Shown piece after piece: positions 51,076 through 58,930 of a DNA stretch of 64,000 nucleotides. The notes beneath the pieces were generated by a model. It searched no databases. It saw only the letters and a program-made list of their open reading frames with translations, and had not been told where the DNA came from. Source of the stretch: Streptosporangiaceae bacterium (GTDB lineage: Bacteria > Actinomycetota > Actinomycetes > Streptosporangiales > Streptosporangiaceae); assembly GCA_025934375.1 (NCBI GenBank), contig JAICYD010000010.1, positions 1-64,000 on the forward strand, read 5' to 3'. Numbering within the stretch: the stretch's first letter is position 1; each line of letters opens with the position of its first letter. The position numbers were made by a program, and so were the translations under genes.

Positions 51076-52116
51076 CTACCCGAAGAAGACCTCGGCTTCG
51101 GCGTAGCGCTCGGGCGGGACGAGCTTCAGCTCGCGGGTCGCCTCGGCCAGCGGCACGCGGATGATGTCGTTACCGCGTAGCGCGACCATCGATCCCCACG
51201 CCTCGTCGTGGACCGCGCCCACGGCGTGCACGCCAAAGCGCGTCGCCAGCACCCGGTCATACGCGGTAGGCGTGCCGCCGCGCTGGATGTGCCCGAGCAC
51301 CGTGCAGCGCGCTTCCTTGCCGGTGCGCTTCTCGATCTCGGCGGCCAGGAGCTGCCCGATCCCGCCGAGCCGCACGTGACCGAAGGCGTCCAGCGACCCC
51401 GTCGTCAGCGAGATGTCCTCGTTGGCGGGGTGTGCCCCCTCAGCGACCACGACGATCGGGGCGTACCGCGTCTGGAACCGGTGCTCGACGTAGCCGGCCA
51501 CCTTGTCCATGTCGAACGGGCGCTCTGGGATCAAGATCACGTTAGCGCCCCCGGCCAGCCCCGCGTGCAGCGCGATCCACCCGGCGTGCCGGCCCATGAC
51601 CTCGACGATCAGCGCGCGGTGGTGGCTCTCCGCCGTCGTGTGCAGCCGGTCGATGGCCTCCATCGCGATGTTCACCGCGGTGTCGAAGCCGAACGTGTAG
51701 TCGGTCGCGCCGAGGTCATTGTCAATGGTCTTGGGCACGCCGACGACGGGAATGCCCTCCGCGTACAGCCGGGTGGCGACGCCCAGGGTGTCCTCGCCGC
51801 CGATAGCGATGAGCGCGTCGACGCCAAGTCCCGCCAGGTTGTCTTTGATCCGCGCGATGCCGCTGCGGCCGGACCCGCCTGAATCTTTCAGCGGGTTCGT
51901 CCTCGACGAGCCGAGAATCGTCCCGCCACGCGGCAAGATGCCCCGCACGGCGTTGACGTCCAGCGGCATCGTGTCCGCTTCCAGGGGGCCGCGCCACCCA
52001 TCACGGAACCCGACGAACTCCAGCCCGAACTCCTGTGCGCCCCTGCGCACCACGGCCCGGATGACAGCATTGAGACCGGGGCAGTCGCCCCCACCGGTTA
52101 GGACTCCCACTCGCAT
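51076..52116 (-). CDS. pfkA: 6-phosphofructokinase, probably PPi-dependent type
   Basis: 346 residues. MRVGVLTGGGDCPGLNAVIR, PKTIDNDLGATDYTFGFDTA, EVMGRHAGWIALHAGLAGGA and LGHIQRGGTPTAYDR identify phosphofructokinase. The phosphoryl-donor site reads GGEDT and the catalytic loop PKTIDND. Asp and Lys at these positions mark PPi-dependent enzymes such as that of Amycolatopsis methanolica, while ATP enzymes have Gly at the first. The PPi assignment is an inference from these residues. Predicted leaderless; its promoter lies within the end of plsC. Confidence 0.92.
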   Translation of the reverse strand: MRVGVLTGGGDCPGLNAVIRAVVRRGAQEFGLEFVGFRDGWRGPLEADTMPLDVNAVRGILPRGGTILGSSRTNPLKDSGGSGRSGIARIKDNLAGLGVDALIAIGGEDTLGVATRLYAEGIPVVGVPKTIDNDLGATDYTFGFDTAVNIAMEAIDRLHTTAESHHRALIVEVMGRHAGWIALHAGLAGGANVILIPERPFDMDKVAGYVEHRFQTRYAPIVVVAEGAHPANEDISLTTGSLDAFGHVRLGGIGQLLAAEIEKRTGKEARCTVLGHIQRGGTPTAYDRVLATRFGVHAVGAVHDEAWGSMVALRGNDIIRVPLAEATRELKLVPPERYAEAEVFFG

Positions 52117-52961
52117 AGAGCCAAGCCTAGTGGTCTAGGCCAGCCTCGCAACGGCACTGGCGATAACGCGAGGTAACGAGTGGACGGGCGCGGCGGGCGC
52201 CGCAATAATTCCGGCGTGCCCCCGATGCCATCGCCAGGATCTCCGTCCTCATCCTGGCCGGGCGACCCCGCCGGGCTCCCCTGGTTTCCCGCGTCGGCGT
52301 CGCTCTTGCGCGCGTAAGTGTCGACGTATTCCTGCCCGGACAGCTTCTGGATGGCCTGCATGATCTCGTCGGTCACCGCGCGGAGCACCGCACGGTCGGC
52401 CTCCTGCCCGTAATAGCGGCTGAAGTCCAGTGGGATGCCGAAGATCACGCCGGGCCGGATCCGCAAGCTCGGCCGGAACGAGCCTGACGGGAGGAACTCG
52501 AACGTTCCGATCATGGCGCACGGCACGACCGGCGCGCGGGACTCCAGGGCGAGCCGCGCCACGCCTGTCTTCCCCTTGTGCAGCTTCCCATCGCGCGAGC
52601 GCGTGCCCTCGGGGTAGATGCCCAGTACGTTGCCTTCGGCCAGCACCCGCAGCCCGGACGCCAGGGCGCGCTCGCTGGCCACACCGCCGGTCCGGTCGAC
52701 TGGGATCTGCCCGGTGCCGCTGAAGAAGGCCCGGCTGACCAGCCCCGTGAAGCCGGGGCGAGTAAAGTACTCCGCCTTGGCCAGGAACACCACCTTGCGC
52801 GGCAGCGGCAGCGGTCCGAAGAAATGGTCGGCGAAGGACAGGTGATTGCTGGCCAGGATGACCGGCCCGCGCCGGGGCAGGTTGCGCCCTCCGCGTGACC
52901 AGGGCCGGAACACTACCTTCAGCGCCATGCCCAGCGTGTACTTGACTACCCAGTAGAACAC
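52098..52961 (-). CDS. 1-acyl-sn-glycerol-3-phosphate acyltransferase (PlsC-like)
   Basis: 287 residues. The acyltransferase motifs are SNHLSFAD (HX4D), the GQIPVDRTGG block and YPEGTRSRDG. It begins with a hydrophobic stretch FYWVVKYTLGMALKVVFRPW typical of the family and should act at the membrane in phosphatidic acid synthesis. GTG 52961 is chosen (GGAGG 11 nt upstream, family-like start); ATG 52928 is possible. The last about 65 residues are a Gly/Pro-rich tail that runs over the pfkA promoter and 19 nt into pfkA. Confidence 0.9.
   Translation of the reverse strand: MFYWVVKYTLGMALKVVFRPWSRGGRNLPRRGPVILASNHLSFADHFFGPLPLPRKVVFLAKAEYFTRPGFTGLVSRAFFSGTGQIPVDRTGGVASERALASGLRVLAEGNVLGIYPEGTRSRDGKLHKGKTGVARLALESRAPVVPCAMIGTFEFLPSGSFRPSLRIRPGVIFGIPLDFSRYYGQEADRAVLRAVTDEIMQAIQKLSGQEYVDTYARKSDADAGNQGSPAGSPGQDEDGDPGDGIGGTPELLRRPPRPSTRYLALSPVPLRGWPRPLGLALCEWES
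52124..52151 (-). promoter_or_regulatory. Leaderless pfkA promoter
   Basis: TTGCGA (52146-52151), a 16-nt spacer and TAGGCT (52124-52129), 7 nt before ATG 52116. Confidence 0.6.
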
Positions 52962-53022
52962 CCCACATATATACCTCCATCGGAGATGCGCATGACGGGC
53001 CCGGCGTGCGACGATTCGGAAC

Positions 53023-53832
53023 ATGTCCCCTGCATCACGAGAGGGAATCCAGCCTGGCGCTGAGCCCTTCTCCCATGACGGAGGCCCGGTCGGCGTCTTG
53101 GTGCTGCACGGATTCACCGGCAGCCCGCGCGCCATCCGCCCGTGGGCGGAGCACCTGGCGCAGGCTGGGCATACCGTGAGCGCGCCCCTGCTGCCCGGGC
53201 ACGGGACCACCTGGCCCGACCTCGCGCGAACCGGCTGGCAGGACTGGTACCAGGCGGCCGAGGAGGCGTTCACCGGATTGACCGCACGGTGCGACCAGGT
53301 ATTCATCACTGGACTGTCGATGGGCGGCTGCCTCGCCCTGCGGCTGGCCGAGGTCCACGGCAAGGCCGTCAGCGGCGTCGTCGTGGTGAACCCGTCGCTG
53401 GCCCCGGACACGAAGCTGTTCCTGCTCGCGCCGGTGCTCAAGCACCTGATGTCGTCGCTGCCGGGCGTCGAGGGCGACATCAGGAAGCCCGGCGCCGTTG
53501 AGGGCGGGTACAAGCGGGTACCGGTGCGCGCCGCGGCGACGTTGCCGCAGATGTGGAAGCTCACGGCCGCGCACCTGCCCGAGGTGACCCAGCCGCTCCT
53601 CGTGTACCGCAGTGCGGTTGACCATGTCGTGGGGCCGAATAGCATGCGGGTACTGCGTGGCGCGCTGCCCGCCGTCGAGGTGCGCACGCTGGCGGACAGC
53701 TACCACGTGGCGACGCTCGATAACGACGCGCCGACGATCTTCAGCGAGACAACCGAATGGATTGGCCAGCATGCCGCGCCCACCGGGGGGAACGAGGAGC
53801 GGCAGCAAGGGCAACCGGGAAAACTGGCATAA
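53023..53832 (+). CDS. Alpha/beta hydrolase (carboxylesterase / monoacylglycerol lipase-like)
   Basis: 269 residues. VGVLVLHGFTGSPRAIRPWA is the oxyanion-hole strand, GLSMGG the nucleophile elbow with Ser, and the acid and His lie in RSAVDHVVG and LADSYHVATLD. The size and motifs match the small esterases related to Est30/monoacylglycerol lipase. Followed after 13 nt by a small membrane protein gene and divergent from plsC, an arrangement also seen in streptomycetes, which hints at lipid turnover. Confidence 0.9.
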   Translation: MSPASREGIQPGAEPFSHDGGPVGVLVLHGFTGSPRAIRPWAEHLAQAGHTVSAPLLPGHGTTWPDLARTGWQDWYQAAEEAFTGLTARCDQVFITGLSMGGCLALRLAEVHGKAVSGVVVVNPSLAPDTKLFLLAPVLKHLMSSLPGVEGDIRKPGAVEGGYKRVPVRAAATLPQMWKLTAAHLPEVTQPLLVYRSAVDHVVGPNSMRVLRGALPAVEVRTLADSYHVATLDNDAPTIFSETTEWIGQHAAPTGGNEERQQGQPGKLA

Positions 53833-53845
53833 GGAACGAACGACA

Positions 53846-54487
53846 GTGGCTAACGGGGACGTGCCGGACGGCAGCAAGGCTCGCGACGGGTCGGGCGGCG
53901 AAGGCGAAGAGGCGGCATGGCTTGACCTGGTCGCCCGCTACGACGCGCCTGTGCCCGCCGACGGCGATGCGGTGCCGTGGCCAGACCGGGAGGACCTGGC
54001 CAGCCCGGCGGTACCCGTGCCCCCCGCAGACACGCAGCCGCTGCCAGAGGCGCCTGAGACGCCATCGGGGCCGGTGCCGTCGGGGCAGCCGTGGACCCGG
54101 GCGCCGGGCGCCGGCGGCGGCGGCGGACCAGGCGACATCGCGAAGCCCGGGAACATCGCCAAGCCCGGCGCGGGCGGGCCGGGCAGCGCCCCGAGGCCTA
54201 GCGGCCCGCGCGACGCGCCGATACCCGAGGACCCGGCCGGCGAGCACTACGTCCCGCCGCCCGCGCCGCCGCTGCCCAAGCTCGACGCCGTGACCAAGGG
54301 CGCCTGGCTGGCGCTATTCGGCGGGCCGCTCTACCTGATCATCGCCACCGCGTGCGGGTGGACCGTCTCCGGCCTCGCCGCCTTCATCGCGGTCGCCGCC
54401 TTCGTCGGCGGGTTCGCGGTGCTCGTCTTGCGGATGGACAGCGGCCCGCCCCGTGACCGGGGACCCGACGACGGGGCGGTCGTCTGA
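53846..54487 (+). CDS. Small actinobacterial membrane protein with C-terminal two-helix domain
   Basis: 213 residues. A hydrophilic Pro/Gly-rich first half (with GDIAKPGNIAKPG) ends at HYVPPPAPPLPKLDAVTKGA; two hydrophobic helices follow (WLALFGGPLYLIIATACGW and FIAVAAFVGGFAVLVLRM), then a charged tail PRDRGPDDGAVV. The conserved Pro-rich/TM part resembles proteins annotated DUF308-like in streptomycetes; function unknown. GTG 53846 has AAGGA 9 nt upstream. Probably co-transcribed with the esterase. The final 174 nt overlap the opposing gene. Confidence 0.75.
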   Translation: MANGDVPDGSKARDGSGGEGEEAAWLDLVARYDAPVPADGDAVPWPDREDLASPAVPVPPADTQPLPEAPETPSGPVPSGQPWTRAPGAGGGGGPGDIAKPGNIAKPGAGGPGSAPRPSGPRDAPIPEDPAGEHYVPPPAPPLPKLDAVTKGAWLALFGGPLYLIIATACGWTVSGLAAFIAVAAFVGGFAVLVLRMDSGPPRDRGPDDGAVV

Positions 54488-55354
54488 GTCAGCCGCGTCG
54501 GGGACGACAGGATCGGCGGGGGCAGCAGCGGTCGCCGGGGGGTCCGGCCAGCCGGTGCCGGTCGCCGCGGTTCCCTGGGCATCAGTGCCCTGCGCGCTGC
54601 CCGGAGTATCACTGCTCGGGGTACCACCGCCCGGCGCGTCACTGGCGGCGGGCGCGCCGGGCGTGGCGGGGCTGGTCGCCGGCCAGCTGCTCGGCCGGGC
54701 GGGGGGCCTCGGCTGGACGCCGCGCAGCGCCTGCTCGAAGATGCTGAACGCGTCCTGAGCCAGCCCGGCCAGGGTGTCGCTGACCCCGGCGATCTGCGAC
54801 CCGATCCCGGCGCCGGGGCCGGGGCCGGGGCCGGGGACGCCTTGCCCGGCGCTGCCCTCACGGTAACGGCGGGCGGCCCGGCAGATGGGGCACCACGCGC
54901 ACTCTGGGGCTTCATCCGGCGGCGGCTCGGTCGTCGCCGTCTCCCAGACGTCGCTGCTGCCGCTGCTGCGCTTGCCCCCCGTGACCGTGGAGCGCACCCG
55001 GTCGGCGACATCGCGCCCCAGGCTGCGCGCGCCCGCCTTCATCAGCCACCGCTGGAAGTCGGCGAGCGGATCGCTGGCCGGCCTGCTACTCCCCCGGCCC
55101 GTGCCGCCGCCTTGCCCGGCGTCGTTGCCCCGGCCCGCACCGCTGCCCTGGCCGGCACCGCTGCCCCGGCCCGCACCGCTGCCCTGGCCGGCACCGCTGC
55201 CCTGGCCGGCACCGCTGCCCTGGCCGGCACCGCTATTTTGGCCGGCACCGCTATTTTGGCCGGCACCGCTATTTTGGCCCGCACGGCTATTTTGGCCCGC
55301 ACCGCTATTTTGGCCGAAACCGTCCCGCGACTGCTCGCTGCCTTCACTGCCCAT
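54314..55354 (-). CDS. Silk-like hexapeptide-repeat protein with CxxCPxC motif
   Basis: 346 residues. Residues 12-89 are 13 tandem hexapeptides of GAGQNS/GAGQGS/GAGRGS type. A more normal region follows: PLADFQRWLMKAGARSLGRD, then EC-AW-CPI-C-RAARRYREG, a cysteine knuckle likely to bind zinc, and a helix SQIAGVSDTLAGLAQDAFSI. The CxxCPxC helix region resembles a family next to lipid and ArsA genes in streptomycetes; I do not know its function. The C-terminal about 100 residues are low-complexity and overlap the opposing gene by 174 nt. TACCGT ends 7 nt before the ATG: probably leaderless. Confidence 0.7.
   Translation of the reverse strand: MGSEGSEQSRDGFGQNSGAGQNSRAGQNSGAGQNSGAGQNSGAGQGSGAGQGSGAGQGSGAGRGSGAGQGSGAGRGNDAGQGGGTGRGSSRPASDPLADFQRWLMKAGARSLGRDVADRVRSTVTGGKRSSGSSDVWETATTEPPPDEAPECAWCPICRAARRYREGSAGQGVPGPGPGPGAGIGSQIAGVSDTLAGLAQDAFSIFEQALRGVQPRPPARPSSWPATSPATPGAPAASDAPGGGTPSSDTPGSAQGTDAQGTAATGTGWPDPPATAAAPADPVVPDAADSDDRPVVGSPVTGRAAVHPQDEHREPADEGGDRDEGGEAGDGPPARGGDDQVERPAE
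55088..55321. repeat. 18-bp coding minisatellite, 13 copies
   Basis: Tandem units such as GCCGGCACCGCTATTTTG and GCCGGCACCGCTGCCCTG. The copies nearest the gene start (about 55225-55315) contain ATTTT, the others CCCTG or CCCCG, i.e. two homogenised blocks. Confidence 0.93.
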
Positions 55355-55361
55355 AACCGTT

Positions 55362-55367
55362 ACGGTA
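55362..55367 (-). promoter_or_regulatory. -10 element of the silk-like protein gene
   Basis: TACCGT ends 7 nt before ATG 55354; no ribosome site visible. Confidence 0.4.
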
Positions 55368-55490
55368 CCGCGACAAGCGCACCGCGAAGGGCACGCGAGG
55401 AGCCTAGGATTGCTACCGGCCAGTAACTGCGGACGGGGCAGGCCGGCGAACGGCAGCGGAGGCTCCATGGACGCCGAGGAGCCTCGGTCG

Positions 55491-56297
55491 CTAAAGGTCG
55501 ACCGCGAAGGGCGCTCTGGTCGCGCGGAAGTGCCCGACGTTCACGCACTCGGTCCGGCCGATGCGGACTCGCCGCGCCAGCGGCTGGTGGACGTGACCGA
55601 ACAGCGCGTACCTCGGCTGCGTCTGCTTGATGAACTCGAGCAGCGCCGTGCTGCCGGTCTCCAGCCGCCGGGCGACCGTATCGAACAGCAACTCCGGGAC
55701 GGCAGGCGGGATGTGCGTGCACAAGACGTCGACCGGCCCGCCGGCCGCGACGGCCGCGAGCTTGGACGCGAAGGCGGCCTCGGAGATCTCGTTCGGCGTG
55801 CGGTAGGGGGAATGCAGCCCGGCCCCGGCGAAGCCGAAGGCAAACCCGCCCACCTCAACCCGCCCGCCGTCGATGATCTCGTGGCCTGGCTTCCGGTATT
55901 GCGCCCACAGTTCGGGGACGTCCACGTTGCCGTAGGTCAGGTAGGCGGGCTCGGGCAGCGCCTCGAAAAGCTCCTTGTACTGCCGCCGGATAATGCCGTC
56001 GGTCAGGGTGCGCAAGCTGCCGACCTCGGCGCCGTTGGCCTCGCTTGCGGCCGCGGCCGTCTGCGCCATCAGCCGCATGGTGAGCTGCCGGGCCTCGTCG
56101 AATCGCTTGGCGGTGCGCAGCGCGATGTACTCCCGCGTGTAGTCCGCGCCGTACAACTCGGCGTAGATGCCCTTGCTCGGGTCCTCGTAGTCGAGGAACA
56201 GCAGCATGTCGCCAAGGCATATCAGCATGTCCGCGCCACCGGACCGGGCCAGCGCGTCCGACGTTCCGTGCACGTCACTCACCACATGGACTCTCAC
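55491..56297 (-). CDS. Metallophosphoesterase
   Basis: 268 residues. The calcineurin-like motifs are VSDVHG, CLGDML, YGNVD, LCTHIPP and FGHVHQPLARRV (D-x-H, GD, GN-D, H, GH-x-H), so a binuclear metal site is complete. Substrate unknown. It differs from most of the family by a helical insert after LLFLDYEDPSKG. GTG 56297 follows a good TATTTT six nt upstream (leaderless). It is divergent from the acyl-CoA synthetase with a 44-bp gap. Confidence 0.88.
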   Translation of the reverse strand: MRVHVVSDVHGTSDALARSGGADMLICLGDMLLFLDYEDPSKGIYAELYGADYTREYIALRTAKRFDEARQLTMRLMAQTAAAASEANGAEVGSLRTLTDGIIRRQYKELFEALPEPAYLTYGNVDVPELWAQYRKPGHEIIDGGRVEVGGFAFGFAGAGLHSPYRTPNEISEAAFASKLAAVAAGGPVDVLCTHIPPAVPELLFDTVARRLETGSTALLEFIKQTQPRYALFGHVHQPLARRVRIGRTECVNVGHFRATRAPFAVDL

Positions 56298-56303
56298 TAG
56301 ACC

Positions 56304-56309
56304 AAAATA
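56304..56309 (-). promoter_or_regulatory. -10 element of leaderless metallophosphoesterase gene
   Basis: TATTTT ends 6 nt before GTG 56297. Confidence 0.45.
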
Positions 56310-56341
56310 GACTCTGGGGATCAACGATTGGAGAAGTCGTC

Positions 56342-58156
56342 GTGCGCGAGTACAGCGTCCCAGCCTTGGCGGACATCCCTTCCACGGCCAACCTCGCCGA
56401 CGTGGTCCGGCGGCGGGCCAGCGAGCAGCCGAAGACCGTGGCCCTGCGGCGCAAGGCGACATCGGCGGACGGCGGTGCCGAGGCCTGGGAGGACGTCACC
56501 ACCAGCCAGTTCCGGGACGAGGTGTACGCGCTGGCCGCCGGCTTGATAGCCGCCGGGATCCAGCCCGGTGACCGCGTGGCCCTGATGTCGCATACCAGGT
56601 ACGAGTGGACCCTGCTGGACTACGCGCTCTTGACCGCGGGGGCGGTCGTCGTCCCGATCTACGAGACCTCCTCGGCCGAGCAGGCCGAGTGGATCTTGGC
56701 CGATTCGGGCGCCCGGGCGGTGTTCGCCGAGACCGAGGGCTTCGAGCAGATGATCGCCGAGGCGCGCGGGCGGCTCAGCGCGCTGGAGCACGTCTGGCGC
56801 GTCGAGCCGGCCATCAAGGAGCTGACCTCCGCCGGCGGCGACGTGACCGCCGAGATGGTCGCCGAGCGGGCGCGGAGCCGGAAGGCGTCCGACCTCGCCA
56901 CCCTCATCTACACCTCGGGCACCACCGGCCGTCCCAAGGGCTGCCAGCTCACGAATGAGAACCTGCTCTCCGACGCCAGGAACGCGTTCATGGGGCCGCT
57001 CGCCACGTTCAAATCCGTGCCCAACGCGTCCTCGCTGCTGTTCCTCCCGTTGGCGCACAGCTTCGCCCGCATCATTGAGGTCGGCACGCTGGAGGCGGGC
57101 GTCACCCTGGGGCATTGCCCGGACATGAACGACCTGCTGCCGGACCTGGCGTCGTTCCAGCCCACGTTCGTCCTGGCGGTGCCGCGCGTCTTCGAGAAGG
57201 TATACAACGGCGCCGAGCAGAAGGCGACGGCCGAGGGCAAGGGCAAGATCTTCGCGCGCGCGGCGCGGGTGGCCATCGATTACAGCGAGGACCTCGACCG
57301 CCCCGGCCGGCCAGCCCTGGGGCTGCGAGTCCAGCACGCGGTCTTCGACCGGCTGGTCTACGGGAAGCTGCGCGCCGCGCTCGGCGGCAAGGCTCGCTAT
57401 TGCATCTCCGGCGGTGCCGCGCTCAGCCCCCGGCTGGGCCACTTCTTCCGGGGGGTCGGGGTGACTGTCCTGGAGGGGTACGGGCTCACGGAGACCTCCC
57501 CGGCCGCCGCGGTGAACCACCCGGACCGGCAGAAGATCGGCACCGTGGGGTTGCCGCTGCCCGGCGTGACGGTCAAGATCGCCGATGACGGCGAGATCCT
57601 GTTCAAGGGCAAGATCGTCTTCAGCGGCTACTGGAACAACGAGCAGGCCACGGAGGACACCTTCACCGACGATGGCTGGTATCGCACCGGCGACCTCGGC
57701 GAGCTCGACGACGAGGGCTTCCTGACGATCACCGGCCGCAAGAAGGAGATCATCGTCACCGCAGGCGGCAAGAACGTGGCCCCGGCCGTCCTGGAGGACC
57801 GGCTGCGCGGTCACGCCCTGATCAGCCAGTGCATGGTCATCGGCGACGGTCGGCCCTACATCGGGGTCCTGGTCACCATCGACCCGGAGGCGATCGGCCC
57901 CTGGAAGGAGCGCCACGGCAAGCCCGCCGACGCGACCATCGCGGACCTGCGCACCGACTCTGACCTGCTCGCGGAGATCCAGGCGGCGGTCGACGACGCG
58001 AACAAGGCCGTGTCCCGGGCGGAGTCGATTCGCCGGTTCCGGATCCTAGACCGCGACTTCACCCAGGACGACGGGCACCTCAGCGCGAAGCTGAGCCTCA
58101 AGCGCCAGGTCGTCGTCAAGGACTTCGCCGCCGACATCGAAGCCCTCTACGCCTAG
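56342..58156 (+). CDS. Long-chain acyl-CoA synthetase (FadD15-like)
   Basis: 604 residues. The AMP-binding motif LIYTSGTTGRPKG, LEGYGLTETSP, DGWYRTGDLGELDDEGFLTI and GRKKEIIVTAGGKNVAP are complete; the C-terminal Lys (HLSAKLSLKR) is present. It activates long-chain fatty acids to acyl-CoA through an acyl-AMP. GTG start has GGAGAAG upstream. Its stop is immediately followed by the ATG of the next gene, so the two are co-translated. Confidence 0.93.
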   Translation: MREYSVPALADIPSTANLADVVRRRASEQPKTVALRRKATSADGGAEAWEDVTTSQFRDEVYALAAGLIAAGIQPGDRVALMSHTRYEWTLLDYALLTAGAVVVPIYETSSAEQAEWILADSGARAVFAETEGFEQMIAEARGRLSALEHVWRVEPAIKELTSAGGDVTAEMVAERARSRKASDLATLIYTSGTTGRPKGCQLTNENLLSDARNAFMGPLATFKSVPNASSLLFLPLAHSFARIIEVGTLEAGVTLGHCPDMNDLLPDLASFQPTFVLAVPRVFEKVYNGAEQKATAEGKGKIFARAARVAIDYSEDLDRPGRPALGLRVQHAVFDRLVYGKLRAALGGKARYCISGGAALSPRLGHFFRGVGVTVLEGYGLTETSPAAAVNHPDRQKIGTVGLPLPGVTVKIADDGEILFKGKIVFSGYWNNEQATEDTFTDDGWYRTGDLGELDDEGFLTITGRKKEIIVTAGGKNVAPAVLEDRLRGHALISQCMVIGDGRPYIGVLVTIDPEAIGPWKERHGKPADATIADLRTDSDLLAEIQAAVDDANKAVSRAESIRRFRILDRDFTQDDGHLSAKLSLKRQVVVKDFAADIEALYA

Positions 58157-58870
58157 ATGAGTGCGGACATCCTCGCGGGCCTCGCGCCAACCGGGGTCTT
58201 GCGAGCCTCGGTCAACCTGGGCAACCCGGTGCTGGCGCAGGGAACGCCGCAGGCACCGGCCGGGGTCGCCGTGGACATAGCCCGCGAGGTGGCCGCGCGG
58301 CTCGGTGTGCCGGCCAAGCTGGTGTGCTTCAGCGCGGCCCGTGAGTCGCTGGCCGCGCTGACCTCCGGCCGCGCCGATGTCGGGTTCCTGGCCATCGAGC
58401 CGGCCCGGGCCGCCGACCTCGCCTTCACCGCGCCTTACGTGATCATCGAGGGCGTCTTCGCGGTCCCGGCGGATTCCCCGATGACCTCGGTCGCTGACGT
58501 CGACGCGCCCGGCGTGCGGATTGGGGTCAAGCAGGGGTCAGCCTACGACCTCTACCTGTCCCGCACGCTCAGGCACGCCGCGGTCGTACGCGGCGACGAC
58601 GGCACCACGGTCTTCCTCGCCGACGACCTCGAGGCCGCCGCCGGCATCCGCGAGCCGGTCACCGAGTTCGTGGCGACCCGGCCCGGCCTGCGGTTGATCG
58701 ACGGTGCCTTCATGCAGATACGGCAGGCCGTGGCGGTTGCCAAAGGCAAGCAGCCGCCGACGATAGCGTTCCTGGCCGCCCTCGTCGAGGATCTGAAGGC
58801 TAGCGGTTTCATCGCCGCCGCCCTGGCCCGCTCCGGCCAGGTCGCCGCGATCGCGCCCGCGGGCGGATGA
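58157..58870 (+). CDS. Periplasmic-binding-fold (SBP family 3) protein without signal peptide
   Basis: 237 residues. APTGVLRASVNLGNP, GVAVDIAREVAARLGVPAKL, LTSGRADVGFLAIEPARAAD and LAFTAPYVIIEGVFAV give the two-lobed amino-acid-binding (SBP_bac_3) pattern. There is no signal peptide, lipobox or TM helix, and no ABC permease is nearby, so it should be cytoplasmic. The ATG directly abuts the fadD stop (0 nt), so it is coupled to acyl-CoA synthesis. It may sense or buffer a ligand (inference). Confidence 0.8.
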   Translation: MSADILAGLAPTGVLRASVNLGNPVLAQGTPQAPAGVAVDIAREVAARLGVPAKLVCFSAARESLAALTSGRADVGFLAIEPARAADLAFTAPYVIIEGVFAVPADSPMTSVADVDAPGVRIGVKQGSAYDLYLSRTLRHAAVVRGDDGTTVFLADDLEAAAGIREPVTEFVATRPGLRLIDGAFMQIRQAVAVAKGKQPPTIAFLAALVEDLKASGFIAAALARSGQVAAIAPAGG

Positions 58871-58877
58871 AAGCAAG

Positions 58878-58911
58878 GCGCCCCGGACGCCCGCAGGGGC
58901 GTCCGGGGCGC
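58878..58911. terminator. Bidirectional terminator between the fadD pair and qcrB
   Basis: GCGCCCCGGACGCCC and its exact complement enclose GCAG: a perfect 15-bp stem in the 60-bp gap between convergent genes. Confidence 0.85.
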
Positions 58912-58930
58912 TCGTGGCGAGCCTGGATCG

